In this document: piece by piece, positions 1 to 7,029 of the stretch | How the letters are laid out: the number at the start of each line of letters is the position of its first letter | Numbering within the stretch: position 1 is the stretch's first letter | Assembly (NCBI GenBank): GCA_902477365.1 | Contig: CABSGW010000022.1 | Location: 1-17,328 of the forward strand | From: an uncultured Prevotellaceae bacterium | Lineage (GTDB): Bacteria; Bacteroidota; Bacteroidia; Bacteroidales; Bacteroidaceae | Direction of reading: 5' to 3' | DNA length: 17,328 nt | The notes under the pieces: generated by a model | Told to the model about the DNA's origin: nothing | Database searches by the model: none | Seen by the model: only the letters and a program-made list of their open reading frames with translations | Made by a program: the position numbers and the translations under genes

Positions 1-48
1 GTAACTACTAAGTTTATTGTTAGACGTGATTACGATAAAAACGCTTGA
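1..48 (+). CDS. rplP: 50S ribosomal protein L16, 3' end only
   Basis: Only the last 15 codons and a TGA stop are present; the gene starts left of the window. The visible C-terminus reads VTTKFIVRRDYDKNA, which fits the basic end of bacterial L16. L16 is a large-subunit protein near the A-site and peptidyl-transferase region. Its place directly before rpmC and rpsQ is the standard S10-cluster order and supports the call more than the short peptide does. The stop lies 2 nt before the rpmC ATG, so translation is probably coupled. Confidence 0.85.
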   Translation, partial: VTTKFIVRRDYDKNA

Positions 49-50
49 TT

Positions 51-245
51 ATGAAGATCGCAGAAATTAGAGAAATTCCAACGAATGAGTTGGCTGAAAG
101 AATCGAGACCGAGGTTGCTAATTATAACCAGATGGTTTTGAATCACGCTATCTCTCCACTGGAGAATCCTGCTCAGATTAAGGCTGCACGTCGCACGATC
201 GCTCGTATGAAGTCGGAATTGCGTCAGAGAGAACTTAACAAATAA
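51..245 (+). CDS. rpmC: 50S ribosomal protein L29
   Basis: L29 is a small, mostly helical large-subunit protein near the nascent-peptide exit tunnel, where it forms part of the docking site for SRP and trigger factor. The product is 64 aa, normal for the family. It starts MKIAEIREIP and ends in the typical basic helix (RTIARMKSELRQREL). I chose the ATG at 51 over an in-frame TTG at 45, because TTG would overlap the rplP stop and add two residues absent from L29. It sits between rplP and rpsQ, the universal order. Confidence 0.95.
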   Translation: MKIAEIREIPTNELAERIETEVANYNQMVLNHAISPLENPAQIKAARRTIARMKSELRQRELNK

Positions 246-256
246 TAATGGTCCAG

Positions 257-514
257 ATGGAAGCTAGAAATTTAAGAAAAACAAGACAAGGTGTCGTTGT
301 AAGCAATAAAATGGATAAGACCATTGTTGTTGCTGCTAAGTTTAAAGAGAAACACCCCATTTATGGTAAATTTGTCTCTAAGACAAAAAAATACCATGCA
401 CATGATGAAAAAAATGATTGTAACATGGGTGATACCGTGTTGATCATGGAAACTCGTCCTTTGAGCAAAACAAAGAGATGGAGAGTAGTAGAAATTGTAG
501 AAAGAGCTAAGTAA
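257..514 (+). CDS. rpsQ: 30S ribosomal protein S17
   Basis: S17 is a primary 16S rRNA-binding protein of the small-subunit body with an OB fold. The product is 85 aa from the ATG at 257 (MEARNLRKTRQGVVVSNKMD). Family landmarks are the KMDKTIVV strand, the HPIYGKFVSKTKKYHAHDE loop and the C-terminal RPLSKTKRWRVVEI. An in-frame ATG at 248 would add MVQ. I prefer 257 because as I remember them Bacteroidales S17 proteins begin MEARNLRKTR, but the sequence does not decide it. The stop is 2 nt before rplN. Confidence 0.94.
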   Translation: MEARNLRKTRQGVVVSNKMDKTIVVAAKFKEKHPIYGKFVSKTKKYHAHDEKNDCNMGDTVLIMETRPLSKTKRWRVVEIVERAK

Positions 515-516
515 TT

Positions 517-882
517 ATGATACAAGCAGAATCAAGATTAACGGTTGCAGACAACAGTGGAGCTCGCGAAGCCTTGTGTATCCGCGTATTGGGCGGTACA
601 AGACGTCGTTATGCCTCTGTTGGTGACGTGATTGTCGTTTCTATTAAAAACGTAATTCCGTCAAGTGATATTAAGAAAGGTGCGGTATCGAAGGCTTTGA
701 TTGTACGTACTAAGAAAGAAATACGTCGTGCGGACGGTTCTTACATTCGTTTTGATGATAACGCTTGCGTATTGTTGAATAACGCAGGTGAATTGAGGGG
801 TAGTCGTATCTTTGGCCCGGTAGCGCGTGAGTTGCGTGCAACCAATATGAAGGTGGTTTCTTTGGCACCTGAAGTACTTTAA
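517..882 (+). CDS. rplN: 50S ribosomal protein L14
   Basis: L14 binds 23S rRNA and forms bridges with the 30S subunit; it is also the docking site of the silencing factor RsfS. The product is 121 aa, the usual length. It begins MIQAESRLTVADNSGAREAL, the family signature, and carries GGTRRRYASVGDVIV, AVIV-type strand ALIVRTKKEIRR, and the ending RELRATNMKVVSLAPEVL. It follows rpsQ by 2 nt and precedes rplX by 20 nt, as in the spc operon of most bacteria. Nothing unusual is visible. Confidence 0.97.
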   Translation: MIQAESRLTVADNSGAREALCIRVLGGTRRRYASVGDVIVVSIKNVIPSSDIKKGAVSKALIVRTKKEIRRADGSYIRFDDNACVLLNNAGELRGSRIFGPVARELRATNMKVVSLAPEVL

Positions 883-902
883 TCCAGTAAAAGAGTAAAG
901 TA

Positions 903-1223
903 ATGAGTAAATTACATATAAAGAAAGGCGATACAGTATACGTAAATGCTGGTGAGAGCAAAGGGAAGACAGGTAAAGTCTTGAAGGTTCTTATTGAGAA
1001 GCAACGTGCAATTGTTGAAGGTCTCAACATGGTATCAAAGAGCCAAAAACCAAATGCTAAAAATCCTCAGGGAGGAATTGTTAAGCAGGAGGCACCTATT
1101 CACATTTCTAATCTGAATGTGTTGGATCCTAAGAGTGGTAAACCGACTAGAATTGGTCGTAAGCTCAACGAAGAGGGTAAATTGACACGCTACGCTAAAA
1201 AATCAGGAGAGGAGATTAAGTAA
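903..1223 (+). CDS. rplX: 50S ribosomal protein L24
   Basis: L24 is an assembly-initiator protein that binds the 5' domain of 23S rRNA and sits at the exit-tunnel rim. The product is 106 aa. The N-terminal KOW motif is clear (KKGDTVYVNAGESKGKTGKV, about residues 7-26). It is followed by VEGLNMVSKSQKPNAKNPQGG and the strand pair IHISNLNVLDPKSGKPTRIG. Its stop codon overlaps the rplE start by one base (TAATG), a sign of translational coupling between L24 and L5. Confidence 0.97.
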   Translation: MSKLHIKKGDTVYVNAGESKGKTGKVLKVLIEKQRAIVEGLNMVSKSQKPNAKNPQGGIVKQEAPIHISNLNVLDPKSGKPTRIGRKLNEEGKLTRYAKKSGEEIK

Positions 1224-1776
1224 TGAGTAATACTGCAAGTCTTAAAAAAGAATACGCTGAGCGCATTGCTCCGGCATTGAAGAAACAGTTCAACTATTCT
1301 TCAACCATGCAGATCCCGGTTCTTAAGAAGATTGTTATCAATCAGGGATTGGGTATGGCTACGGCTGATAAGAAAATTATAGACGTGGCTCTTAATGAAA
1401 TTTCTACCATTACAGGTCAGAAAGCAGTTGCTACCGTATCTAAAAAGGACGTCGCTAACTTTAAGTTGCGTAAAAAGATGCCGATTGGTGTGATGGTGAC
1501 ATTGCGTCGTGAGCATATGTATGAATTCTTGGAAAAATTAGTGCGTGTTGCATTGCCTCGTATCCGTGACTTTAAAGGTATCGAAAGCAAGATGGTCGTG
1601 GAAACTATACATTGGGTATCCAAGAGCAAATAATTTTCCCGGAGATAAATATCGATTCTATTGATCGTATTTTGGGTATGAATATCACTTTCGTGACAAC
1701 TGCAAAAACCGATGAAGAAGGATATGCGTTGTTGAAAGAGTTTGGTTTACCGTTTAAGAACGCTAAAAACAACTAG
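1223..1776 (+). pseudogene. rplE: 50S ribosomal protein L5, interrupted by an apparent 4-base deletion
   Basis: L5 binds 5S rRNA and contacts the P-site tRNA and S13. The open frame from 1223 reads as good L5 for about 124 residues (QIPVLKKIVINQGLG, GQKAVATVSKKDVANFKLR, LPRIRDFKGIESKM). It then turns into unrelated VVETIHWVSKSK and stops at 1633. The rest of L5 continues in another frame from 1597 (RGNYTLGIQEQIIFPE, then RILGMNITFVTTAKTDEEGY, ending KNAKNN) to TAG at 1774-1776. Between ESKM and RGNYTLG the family normally has two residues (DG), but only two bases remain, so four are missing. An expected ATGGATGG would collapse to the ATGG seen at 1592-1595. Restored, the protein is 185 aa, full length. 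L5 should be essential, so a sequencing or assembly error is the likeliest cause; a real mutation cannot be excluded. Confidence 0.88.
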
Positions 1777-1781
1777 TAGAT

Positions 1782-2084
1782 ATGGCAAAAGAATCTATGA
1801 AGGCTCGTGAAATCAAAAGAGCCAAATTGGTAGCCAAATATGCAGAAAAACGTGCTGCATTAAAGGAAATAGTAAACAAAGCTACAGATCCTGTAGAGGC
1901 TTATGAGGCAGCTCGTAAGTTGCAAGCTATTCCACGTAATGCAAATCCAATTCGTCTGCATAACCGTTGCAAATTGACGGGACGTCCTAAAGGATATATC
2001 CGTCAGTTCGGTTTATCGCGTATTCAATTCCGCGAGATGGCTTCTAATGGCTTAATTCCGGGCGTAAAGAAAGCAAGTTGGTAA
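1782..2084 (+). CDS. rpsN: 30S ribosomal protein S14 (long, zinc-free form)
   Basis: S14 is a late-assembling protein of the 30S head. The product is 100 aa, starting MAKESMKAREIKRAKLVAKY and ending NGLIPGVKKASW. The conserved C-terminal core is HNRCKLTGRPKGYIRQFGLS followed by RIQFREMA. Only one cysteine is present here, and the paired CxxC motifs of the short zinc-binding S14 are absent, so this is the long C-minus type. It begins 5 nt after the restored rplE stop, so in this operon its translation may depend on that of L5. Confidence 0.96.
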   Translation: MAKESMKAREIKRAKLVAKYAEKRAALKEIVNKATDPVEAYEAARKLQAIPRNANPIRLHNRCKLTGRPKGYIRQFGLSRIQFREMASNGLIPGVKKASW

Positions 2085-2093
2085 AATTTTAAT

Positions 2094-2117
2094 ATTGTCG
2101 GGATGGTCCCGATCAAT
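2094..2117 (+). promoter_or_regulatory. Hairpin in the rpsN-rpsH spacer
   Basis: A perfect 6-bp stem TCGGGA / TCCCGA (2098-2103 and 2107-2112) closes a TGG loop. An outer ATTG / CAAT pairing (2094-2097 and 2114-2117) can extend it past a single bulged T. It lies in the longest gap of the ribosomal cluster (47 nt), 14 nt before the rpsH start. There is no U-tract after it, so it is not a standard terminator. It could be a processing site or an RNA element for translational control; the role is inferred only from position. Confidence 0.45.
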
Positions 2118-2131
2118 TAAATAATTATATT

Positions 2132-2527
2132 ATGACAGATCCAATAGCAGATTATTTGACCAGATTGAGAAACGCAATCCAAGCAAAACATCGGGTTGTG
2201 GAAGTTCCTGCGTCAAATTTGAAAAAGGACATTACAAAGATCCTTTTCGACAAAGGTTACATCTTGAACTATAAGTTCGTAGAAGATGGACCTCAAGGTA
2301 CAATCAAAATTGCATTGAAATATGACAATGTCAACAAGGTAAATGCAATTAAAAGTTTGAAACGTGTTTCTTCACCGGGTATGCGTCAGTATACAGGTTA
2401 TAGAGACATGCCGAGAGTTATTAACGGATTGGGTATTGCAATTATATCCACATCTAAAGGTGTGATGACTGATAAAGAAGCTGCTGCTCTGAAAATTGGC
2501 GGCGAAGTTCTTTGCTTTGTATACTAA
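2132..2527 (+). CDS. rpsH: 30S ribosomal protein S8
   Basis: S8 binds helix 21 of 16S rRNA and is a central assembly protein. In E. coli it is also the repressor of the spc operon. The product is 131 aa, starting MTDPIADYLTRLRNAI. The N-terminal domain carries VEVPASNLKKDITKIL and FVEDGPQGTIKIALKY. The C-terminal RNA-binding part carries RVSSPGMRQYTGYRDMPRV and GIAIISTSKGVMTDKEA, followed by GGEVLCFVY. It is preceded by the longest gap in the cluster, with a hairpin at 2094-2117. The start is fixed by the universal MTDPIADYLTRLRNA beginning. Confidence 0.97.
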   Translation: MTDPIADYLTRLRNAIQAKHRVVEVPASNLKKDITKILFDKGYILNYKFVEDGPQGTIKIALKYDNVNKVNAIKSLKRVSSPGMRQYTGYRDMPRVINGLGIAIISTSKGVMTDKEAAALKIGGEVLCFVY

Positions 2528-2530
2528 TTA

Positions 2531-2537
2531 AGGAGGA
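2531..2537 (+). promoter_or_regulatory. Strong Shine-Dalgarno site of rplF
   Basis: AGGAGG at 2531-2536, within TTAAGGAGGATATAAC, lies 7 nt before the rplF ATG. Most starts in this cluster have only A/T-rich leaders, as expected for Bacteroidetes, in which Shine-Dalgarno sites are rare. This near-perfect site stands out. Confidence 0.65.
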
Positions 2538-2543
2538 TATAAC

Positions 2544-3113
2544 ATGTCTAGAATAGGTAAATTGCCGATTAACATTCCTGCTGGTGTAACAGTTACATTG
2601 AAGGATAATGTAGTGTCTGTAAAAGGACCGAAGGGTGAGATGACCCAAAGTGTTGATCCTTCTATTATTGTCACAATCGCTGATGGTCAGATTTCTTTCG
2701 CTATTGACGAAGCAAATGATCAGGTTGAACAGAAGCAGAAACAGGCTTTCCACGGTTTGTATCGTTCATTGGTGAACAATATGGTGGTAGGCGTCTCTGA
2801 AGGTTATAAGAAAGAGATGGAGCTGGTAGGTGTTGGATACCGTGTATCTAATCAAGGGAATTTGATTGAATTTTCTTTAGGATTTACGCACAGTATTTTT
2901 ATCCAGTTGCCTGCTGAGGTTAAGGTTGAGACAAAAACTGAAAGAAATAAAAACCCATATATCTGTCTGGAATCTTGCGATAAGCAGTTATTGGGTCTTG
3001 TATGTGCTAAGATTCGTTCTTTCCGTAAGCCTGAACCTTATAAAGGAAAAGGTATTTTGTATGTTGGCGAACAGATTCGCAGAAAGTCTGGTAAGTCAGC
3101 TGGTGCTAAGTAA
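2544..3113 (+). CDS. rplF: 50S ribosomal protein L6
   Basis: L6 lies near the sarcin-ricin loop and the factor-binding site of the large subunit. The product is 189 aa, slightly longer than the usual ~180. It has the duplicated L6 fold: repeat 1 begins MSRIGKLPINIPAGVTVTL with VKGPKGEM. Repeat 2 has ELVGVGYRVSNQGNLIEFSL and CDKQLLGLVCAKIRSFRKPE, followed by PYKGKGI. The end is GEQIRRKSGKSAGAK. The start is set by MSRIGKLPI and by the strong ribosome-binding site. It lies 16 nt after rpsH and 18 nt before rplR, as in other spc operons. Confidence 0.97.
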   Translation: MSRIGKLPINIPAGVTVTLKDNVVSVKGPKGEMTQSVDPSIIVTIADGQISFAIDEANDQVEQKQKQAFHGLYRSLVNNMVVGVSEGYKKEMELVGVGYRVSNQGNLIEFSLGFTHSIFIQLPAEVKVETKTERNKNPYICLESCDKQLLGLVCAKIRSFRKPEPYKGKGILYVGEQIRRKSGKSAGAK

Positions 3114-3131
3114 TTTTAAAATATTGAGATT

Positions 3132-3473
3132 ATGATAACAAAGATAGAAAGACGAATCAAGATTAAATATCGGGTACGTAATAAAATTTCTGGTACTGCT
3201 GAGCGTCCTCGTATGAGTGTGTTCAGAAGCAACAAACAAATTTATGTCCAGATCATCAACGATGAAACAGGGACAACTCTTGTAGCTGCTTCTTCTTTAG
3301 GAATGGAAGCCATGCCGAAGAAAGAACAAGCTTCAAAAGTAGGAGAGATGGTTGCTAAGAAAGCACTTGAAGCAGGTATAACTACTGTTGTTTTTGACCG
3401 TAATGGTTATCTTTATCACGGTCGCGTGAAAGAAGTAGCTGACGGTGCTCGTAATGGCGGACTTAAATTTTAA
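3132..3473 (+). CDS. rplR: 50S ribosomal protein L18
   Basis: L18 binds 5S rRNA and, with L5 and L25-type proteins, helps dock it into the central protuberance. The product is 113 aa, slightly short of the ~117 common in the family. It starts MITKIERRIKIKYRVRNKIS and shows GTAERPRMSVFRSNKQIYVQ, the typical core. It ends VVFDRNGYLYHGRVKEVADG followed by ARNGGLKF, the most conserved part. The rpsE start follows after 6 nt. No anomaly is visible. Confidence 0.97.
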   Translation: MITKIERRIKIKYRVRNKISGTAERPRMSVFRSNKQIYVQIINDETGTTLVAASSLGMEAMPKKEQASKVGEMVAKKALEAGITTVVFDRNGYLYHGRVKEVADGARNGGLKF

Positions 3474-3479
3474 TGGATT

Positions 3480-3986
3480 ATGGCAAACAGAGTAAATGTA
3501 AATAGCGAAGAGTTAAAAGATAGACTGGTTGCTATCAATCGTGTTACAAAGGTTACCAAAGGTGGTAGAACATTTAGTTTCTCGGCTATTGTTGTAGTAG
3601 GTGACGGAAAAGGTGTTATCGGTTGCGGCTTGGGAAAAGCTGGTGAGGGAACAGCTGCTATTGCGAAAGGTGTAGAAGCAGCAAAGAAAAACCTGTATAA
3701 AGTTCCTGTAATTAAGGGAACTGTTCCTCACGAGCAAGTTGCTAAATTTGGTGGTGCTGAAGTGATTATATTACCAGCTTCTGAAGGTACGGGAGTTGTT
3801 GCCGGTGGTGCAATGCGTGCTGTACTTGAGAGTGTCGGAGTAAAAGACGTTTTGGCAAAATCAAAAGGTTCTTCTAACCCTCACAATTTGGTGAAAGCAA
3901 CAATTATAGCACTTAGTGAAATGCGTGATGCGCGCACAGTTGCGCAAAATCGCGGTGTGAGCATGGATAAAGTATTCAGAGGATAA
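3480..3986 (+). CDS. rpsE: 30S ribosomal protein S5
   Basis: S5 acts in decoding fidelity and mRNA unwinding at the 30S entry channel. The product is 168 aa. The N-terminal double-stranded-RNA-binding domain holds RLVAINRVTKVTKGGRTFSF, including the loop in which spectinomycin-resistance changes map elsewhere; it looks wild type. The C-terminal domain has KFGGAEVIILPASEGTGVVA and LAKSKGSSNPHNLVKATI. Two residues look odd against the Bacteroidales S5 pattern as I remember it: GCGLGKAGEG where GWGLGKAxEV is usual. They could be real divergence or sequence errors. Confidence 0.96.
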   Translation: MANRVNVNSEELKDRLVAINRVTKVTKGGRTFSFSAIVVVGDGKGVIGCGLGKAGEGTAAIAKGVEAAKKNLYKVPVIKGTVPHEQVAKFGGAEVIILPASEGTGVVAGGAMRAVLESVGVKDVLAKSKGSSNPHNLVKATIIALSEMRDARTVAQNRGVSMDKVFRG

Positions 3987-4001
3987 AAAAGGGAAAATAA
4001 T

Positions 4002-4178
4002 ATGGCAACTATCAAAATCAAACAGATTAAGAGTAAAATCGGTGCTCCGGTAGTGCAGAAAAGAACCCTTGAAGCACTCGGCTTGAAGAAAGTTAATCAG
4101 ATAGCAGAGAAAGAGGATACCCCTGCAGTACGTGGTATGATCCAAAAAGTTCATCACTTGGTAGCCGTTGTTGATTAA
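4002..4178 (+). CDS. rpmD: 50S ribosomal protein L30
   Basis: L30 is a small surface protein of the large subunit. The gene codes for only 58 aa. The translation begins MATIKIKQIKSKIGAPVVQK and continues RTLEALGLKKVNQIAEKEDT; the KQIKSKIG and RTLEALGL motifs define L30. It ends GMIQKVHHLVAVVD, matching the family C-terminus. The place between rpsE (15 nt upstream) and rplO (20 nt downstream) is the expected one. Confidence 0.96.
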   Translation: MATIKIKQIKSKIGAPVVQKRTLEALGLKKVNQIAEKEDTPAVRGMIQKVHHLVAVVD

Positions 4179-4198
4179 TTCGATTAAAATTGGAAACT

Positions 4199-4645
4199 AT
4201 GAAATTAAATAATTTACAGCCTGCTTTTGGCTCTGTACAGACTCGTAGAAGAATTGGTCGTGGTCCTGGTTCAGGTCTCGGAGGTACTTCTACTCGGGGG
4301 CATAAAGGAGCAAAGTCTCGTTCCGGTTATAAGAAGAAGATCGGTTTCGAAGGCGGTCAGATGCCGTTACAGCGTCGTTTGCCTAAATTTGGATTCAAGA
4401 ATATCAATCGTGTTGAATATAAGGCGATCAATATTTCTACTATCCAAACTTTGGTTGAAAACGCTAATTTGTCAAAAGTTGGAATTGAAGATTTTATTGC
4501 TGCCGGTTATATTGCTTCCGGACAGTTGGTAAAAGTTCTCGGTAATGGAGCGCTCACAACGAAGGTTGATGTAGAGGCAAATGCGTTCTCAAAATCAGCT
4601 ATAGCAGCAATTGAAGCTGTTGGTGGTAGCGCAACTAAACTCTAA
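4199..4645 (+). CDS. rplO: 50S ribosomal protein L15
   Basis: L15 is a late-assembly protein that threads a long basic extension into 23S rRNA. The product is 148 aa from the ATG at 4199. The glycine- and arginine-rich N-terminus is diagnostic (RRRIGRGPGSGLGGTSTRGH, then KGAKSRSGYKKKIGFEGGQM and PLQRRLPKFGF). The C-terminal globular part has SGQLVKVLGNGALTTKVDVE. A TTG at 4190 would add MET and is less likely. The secY start follows 5 nt after the stop, suggesting coupling. Confidence 0.96.
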   Translation: MKLNNLQPAFGSVQTRRRIGRGPGSGLGGTSTRGHKGAKSRSGYKKKIGFEGGQMPLQRRLPKFGFKNINRVEYKAINISTIQTLVENANLSKVGIEDFIAAGYIASGQLVKVLGNGALTTKVDVEANAFSKSAIAAIEAVGGSATKL

Positions 4646-4650
4646 TTTCA

Positions 4651-5994
4651 ATGAAGAAGCTAGTTGAGACCTTAAAGAACATATGGAGAATTGAGGATTT
4701 GAAAACACGAATCCTCATTACTCTCCTGTTCGTTGCAATTTATCGTTTCGGTTCTTATGTTGTATTGCCAGGAATCGATTCGAATGCTTTGCGACAGTTG
4801 CACGAGCAGACTAAGGACGGTTTGATGTCTCTGTTGAATATGTTCTCGGGAGGTGCTTTTTCTAATGCATCGATTTTTGCATTAGGAATTATGCCATATA
4901 TTTCTGCATCCATTGTGATTCAGTTGTTGGCAGTAGCTGTGCCTTACTTCCAGAAGATGCAGCGTGAAGGAGAAAGTGGACGTCGTAAGATTAACCAGTA
5001 TACACGGTATTTGACGATTGCCATTTTGTTATTTCAGGCACCAACCTATCTGATTAACTTGAAAGCTCAGGCTCCTATGGCATTGAGCCCTTCATTGAAT
5101 TTGACTTGGTTTATGATCTCGTCAACGTTTATTTTAGCTGCAGGTAGCATGTTTATTTTGTGGCTGGGTGAACGTATTACAGATAAAGGATTGGGTAATG
5201 GTATCTCCTTGATTATCATGGTTGGTATTATAGCCCGTTTACCTCAGTCTTTGACTCAAGAATTCGTTTCTACATTATCTAGTCCAGGAGCTGGTGGTTT
5301 GATCAAATTTTTATTTGAGATAATTGCACTCGTATTAGTGATTGCAGGAGCTATATTATTGGTTCGAGGAACGCGTAAGGTTCCTGTGCAATATGCAAAA
5401 CGTGTAGTTGGAGATAAACAATATGGAGGAGCTCGTCAGTATATTCCATTGAAGTTATTTGCGGCTAATGTGATGCCTATTATTTTTGCGCAGGCTATTA
5501 TGTTTATTCCGTTGACATTTGGTCGTTATGGAGATCCTGAAGGTAGTTGGGTTGTACAACAATTCCAAAACTCAGGTAGCGCCTTATATAATGTGGTATT
5601 TGTAATTCTCATTGTTGCATTTACATATTTCTATACAGCTATTACAATGAACCCTGTTCAGATGGCTGAAGATATGAAACGTAATAATGGTTTTATCCCA
5701 GGTATTAAACCGGGTAAGAGCACTGCAGATTATTTGGATAATGTAATGTCTCGTATTACACTTCCGGGTTCTTTGTTTATTGCTCTCATTGCCATCATGC
5801 CTGCTTTTGCAGGATTCTTCGGGGTAAGACAAGAGTTTGCACAATTTTTTGGTGGAACGTCTTTGCTTATTCTTGTTGGTGTTGTATTAGATACACTGCA
5901 GCAAGTTGAGAGTCATTTATTGGTAAGACACTATGATGGATTGTTGAACTCTGGACGTGTTCGTACACGTTCGGGTAATGTTTCAGCTTATTAA
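4651..5994 (+). CDS. secY: Protein translocase subunit SecY
   Basis: SecY forms the protein-conducting channel of the inner membrane with SecE and SecG. The product is 447 aa, the usual length. Ten hydrophobic membrane segments can be traced along it. Family landmarks are RILITLLFVAIYRFGSYVVL (TM1), then LPGID and the plug region SGGAFSNASIFALGIMPYIS (TM2). Cytoplasmic loops carry REGESGRRKINQYTRYLT, GTRKVPVQYAKR and MAEDMKRNNGFIPGIKPGKS. The position after rplO is universal. The glycosidases encoded later in the window carry Sec signal peptides and would pass through this channel. Confidence 0.98.
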   Translation: MKKLVETLKNIWRIEDLKTRILITLLFVAIYRFGSYVVLPGIDSNALRQLHEQTKDGLMSLLNMFSGGAFSNASIFALGIMPYISASIVIQLLAVAVPYFQKMQREGESGRRKINQYTRYLTIAILLFQAPTYLINLKAQAPMALSPSLNLTWFMISSTFILAAGSMFILWLGERITDKGLGNGISLIIMVGIIARLPQSLTQEFVSTLSSPGAGGLIKFLFEIIALVLVIAGAILLVRGTRKVPVQYAKRVVGDKQYGGARQYIPLKLFAANVMPIIFAQAIMFIPLTFGRYGDPEGSWVVQQFQNSGSALYNVVFVILIVAFTYFYTAITMNPVQMAEDMKRNNGFIPGIKPGKSTADYLDNVMSRITLPGSLFIALIAIMPAFAGFFGVRQEFAQFFGGTSLLILVGVVLDTLQQVESHLLVRHYDGLLNSGRVRTRSGNVSAY

Positions 5995-6002
5995 TAGAGT
6001 AT

Positions 6003-6797
6003 ATGATATTTCTCAAGACGAGTGATGAAATAGAATTGATGCGGGCGGCTAATCTTTTGGTTAGTAAGACACTTGTTGAGATTGCGAAGGTGATTAAGCC
6101 AGGTGTCACGACGCTTCAATTGGATCGTTTGGCAGAGGAGTTTATTAGAGATAATGGGGCAATTCCAACTTTTAAGGGATTTCCAAATCCTTACGGTCCA
6201 GCATTTCCGGCTTCGATATGTACTTCTGTGAATGATGTGGTTGTACATGGAATTCCAACGGATGTACCTTTGAAAGAGGGCGATATTGTCTCTGTCGACT
6301 GTGGTACGCTGTTGAATGGCTTTAATGGTGACTCTTGTTATACTTTTTGTGTAGGAGAAGTTGATCCTAAAACACGTCAGTTGTTGAAGGTGACAAAGGA
6401 ATCTCTTTACTTGGGTATTCAAGAAGCTATTAGTGGTAAAAGAATTGGAGATGTAGGTTATGCTATTCAGACTCATTGTGAGGAAAATGGTTATGGAGTA
6501 GTTCGAGAATTTGTAGGACATGGCATTGGTAAAAAAATGCACGAAGATCCTCAGGTGCCTAATTATGGGCGTCGTGGAAATGGTCCTCAAATAAAGAATG
6601 GATTATGTATAGCGATAGAACCCATGATAACATTGGGGAAACGCGATGTTCAGATGATGCCTGATAAATGGACTATCACAACGGTTGATGGTCAAATGGC
6701 AGCTCATTTTGAACATACAATAGCCATTCATGATGGAAAGGCTGATATCCTATCCTCGTTTGAAGAAATAGAAAATATAGAAGGAAAACAATATTAA
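6003..6797 (+). CDS. map: Methionine aminopeptidase, type I
   Basis: This cytoplasmic dimetal peptidase removes the initiator methionine from new proteins with a small second residue. The product is 264 aa, the normal length of the short type I form without an N-terminal zinc finger. The five metal ligands are visible: Asp99 (SVDCG), Asp110 (GDSCYTF), His173 (FVGHGIG), Glu206 (AIEPM) and Glu237 (HFEHT). His82 (VVHGIP) and His180 fit the substrate-side histidines. It lies between secY (8 nt) and infA (2 nt), an arrangement common in Bacteroidetes and Gram-positive bacteria. Confidence 0.97.
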   Translation: MIFLKTSDEIELMRAANLLVSKTLVEIAKVIKPGVTTLQLDRLAEEFIRDNGAIPTFKGFPNPYGPAFPASICTSVNDVVVHGIPTDVPLKEGDIVSVDCGTLLNGFNGDSCYTFCVGEVDPKTRQLLKVTKESLYLGIQEAISGKRIGDVGYAIQTHCEENGYGVVREFVGHGIGKKMHEDPQVPNYGRRGNGPQIKNGLCIAIEPMITLGKRDVQMMPDKWTITTVDGQMAAHFEHTIAIHDGKADILSSFEEIENIEGKQY

Positions 6798-6799
6798 AT

Positions 6800-7018
6800 A
6801 TGGCTAAACAATCAGCAATCGAACAAGACGGTATCATTGTCGAAGCCCTTTCGAATGCCATGTTTCGAGTTGAGCTTGAAAATGGTCATGAGATTACGGC
6901 TCATATATCAGGGAAGATGCGTATGCACTATATCAAAATTCTTCCCGGTGATAAGGTAAAAGTCGAAATGAGCCCTTATGATTTGTCAAAGGGGCGTATT
7001 GTGTTTAGATATAAATAA
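6800..7018 (+). CDS. infA: Translation initiation factor IF-1
   Basis: IF-1 occupies the A-site of the 30S subunit during initiation and helps IF-2 and IF-3. The product is 72 aa, the standard length, and is a single OB-fold (S1-like) domain. Motifs are IEQDGIIVEALSNAMFRVEL, then NGHEITAHISGKMRMHYIKI and PGDKVKVEMSPYDLSKGRI. It begins 2 nt after the map stop and lies 11 nt before rpmJ. Confidence 0.98.
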   Translation: MAKQSAIEQDGIIVEALSNAMFRVELENGHEITAHISGKMRMHYIKILPGDKVKVEMSPYDLSKGRIVFRYK

Positions 7019-7029
7019 AAAAATAAGAT

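Noticed and set aside
1580..1640. Programmed ribosomal frameshift in rplE
   Set aside because: No slippery heptamer or clear stimulatory hairpin is seen at the shift, and skipping four bases would still leave out two conserved residues. A deletion or sequence error fits better.
5991..6590. Minus-strand open frame of 199 codons opposite map
   Set aside because: map has all five metal ligands on the plus strand and fits the operon; the opposite frame is a composition effect.
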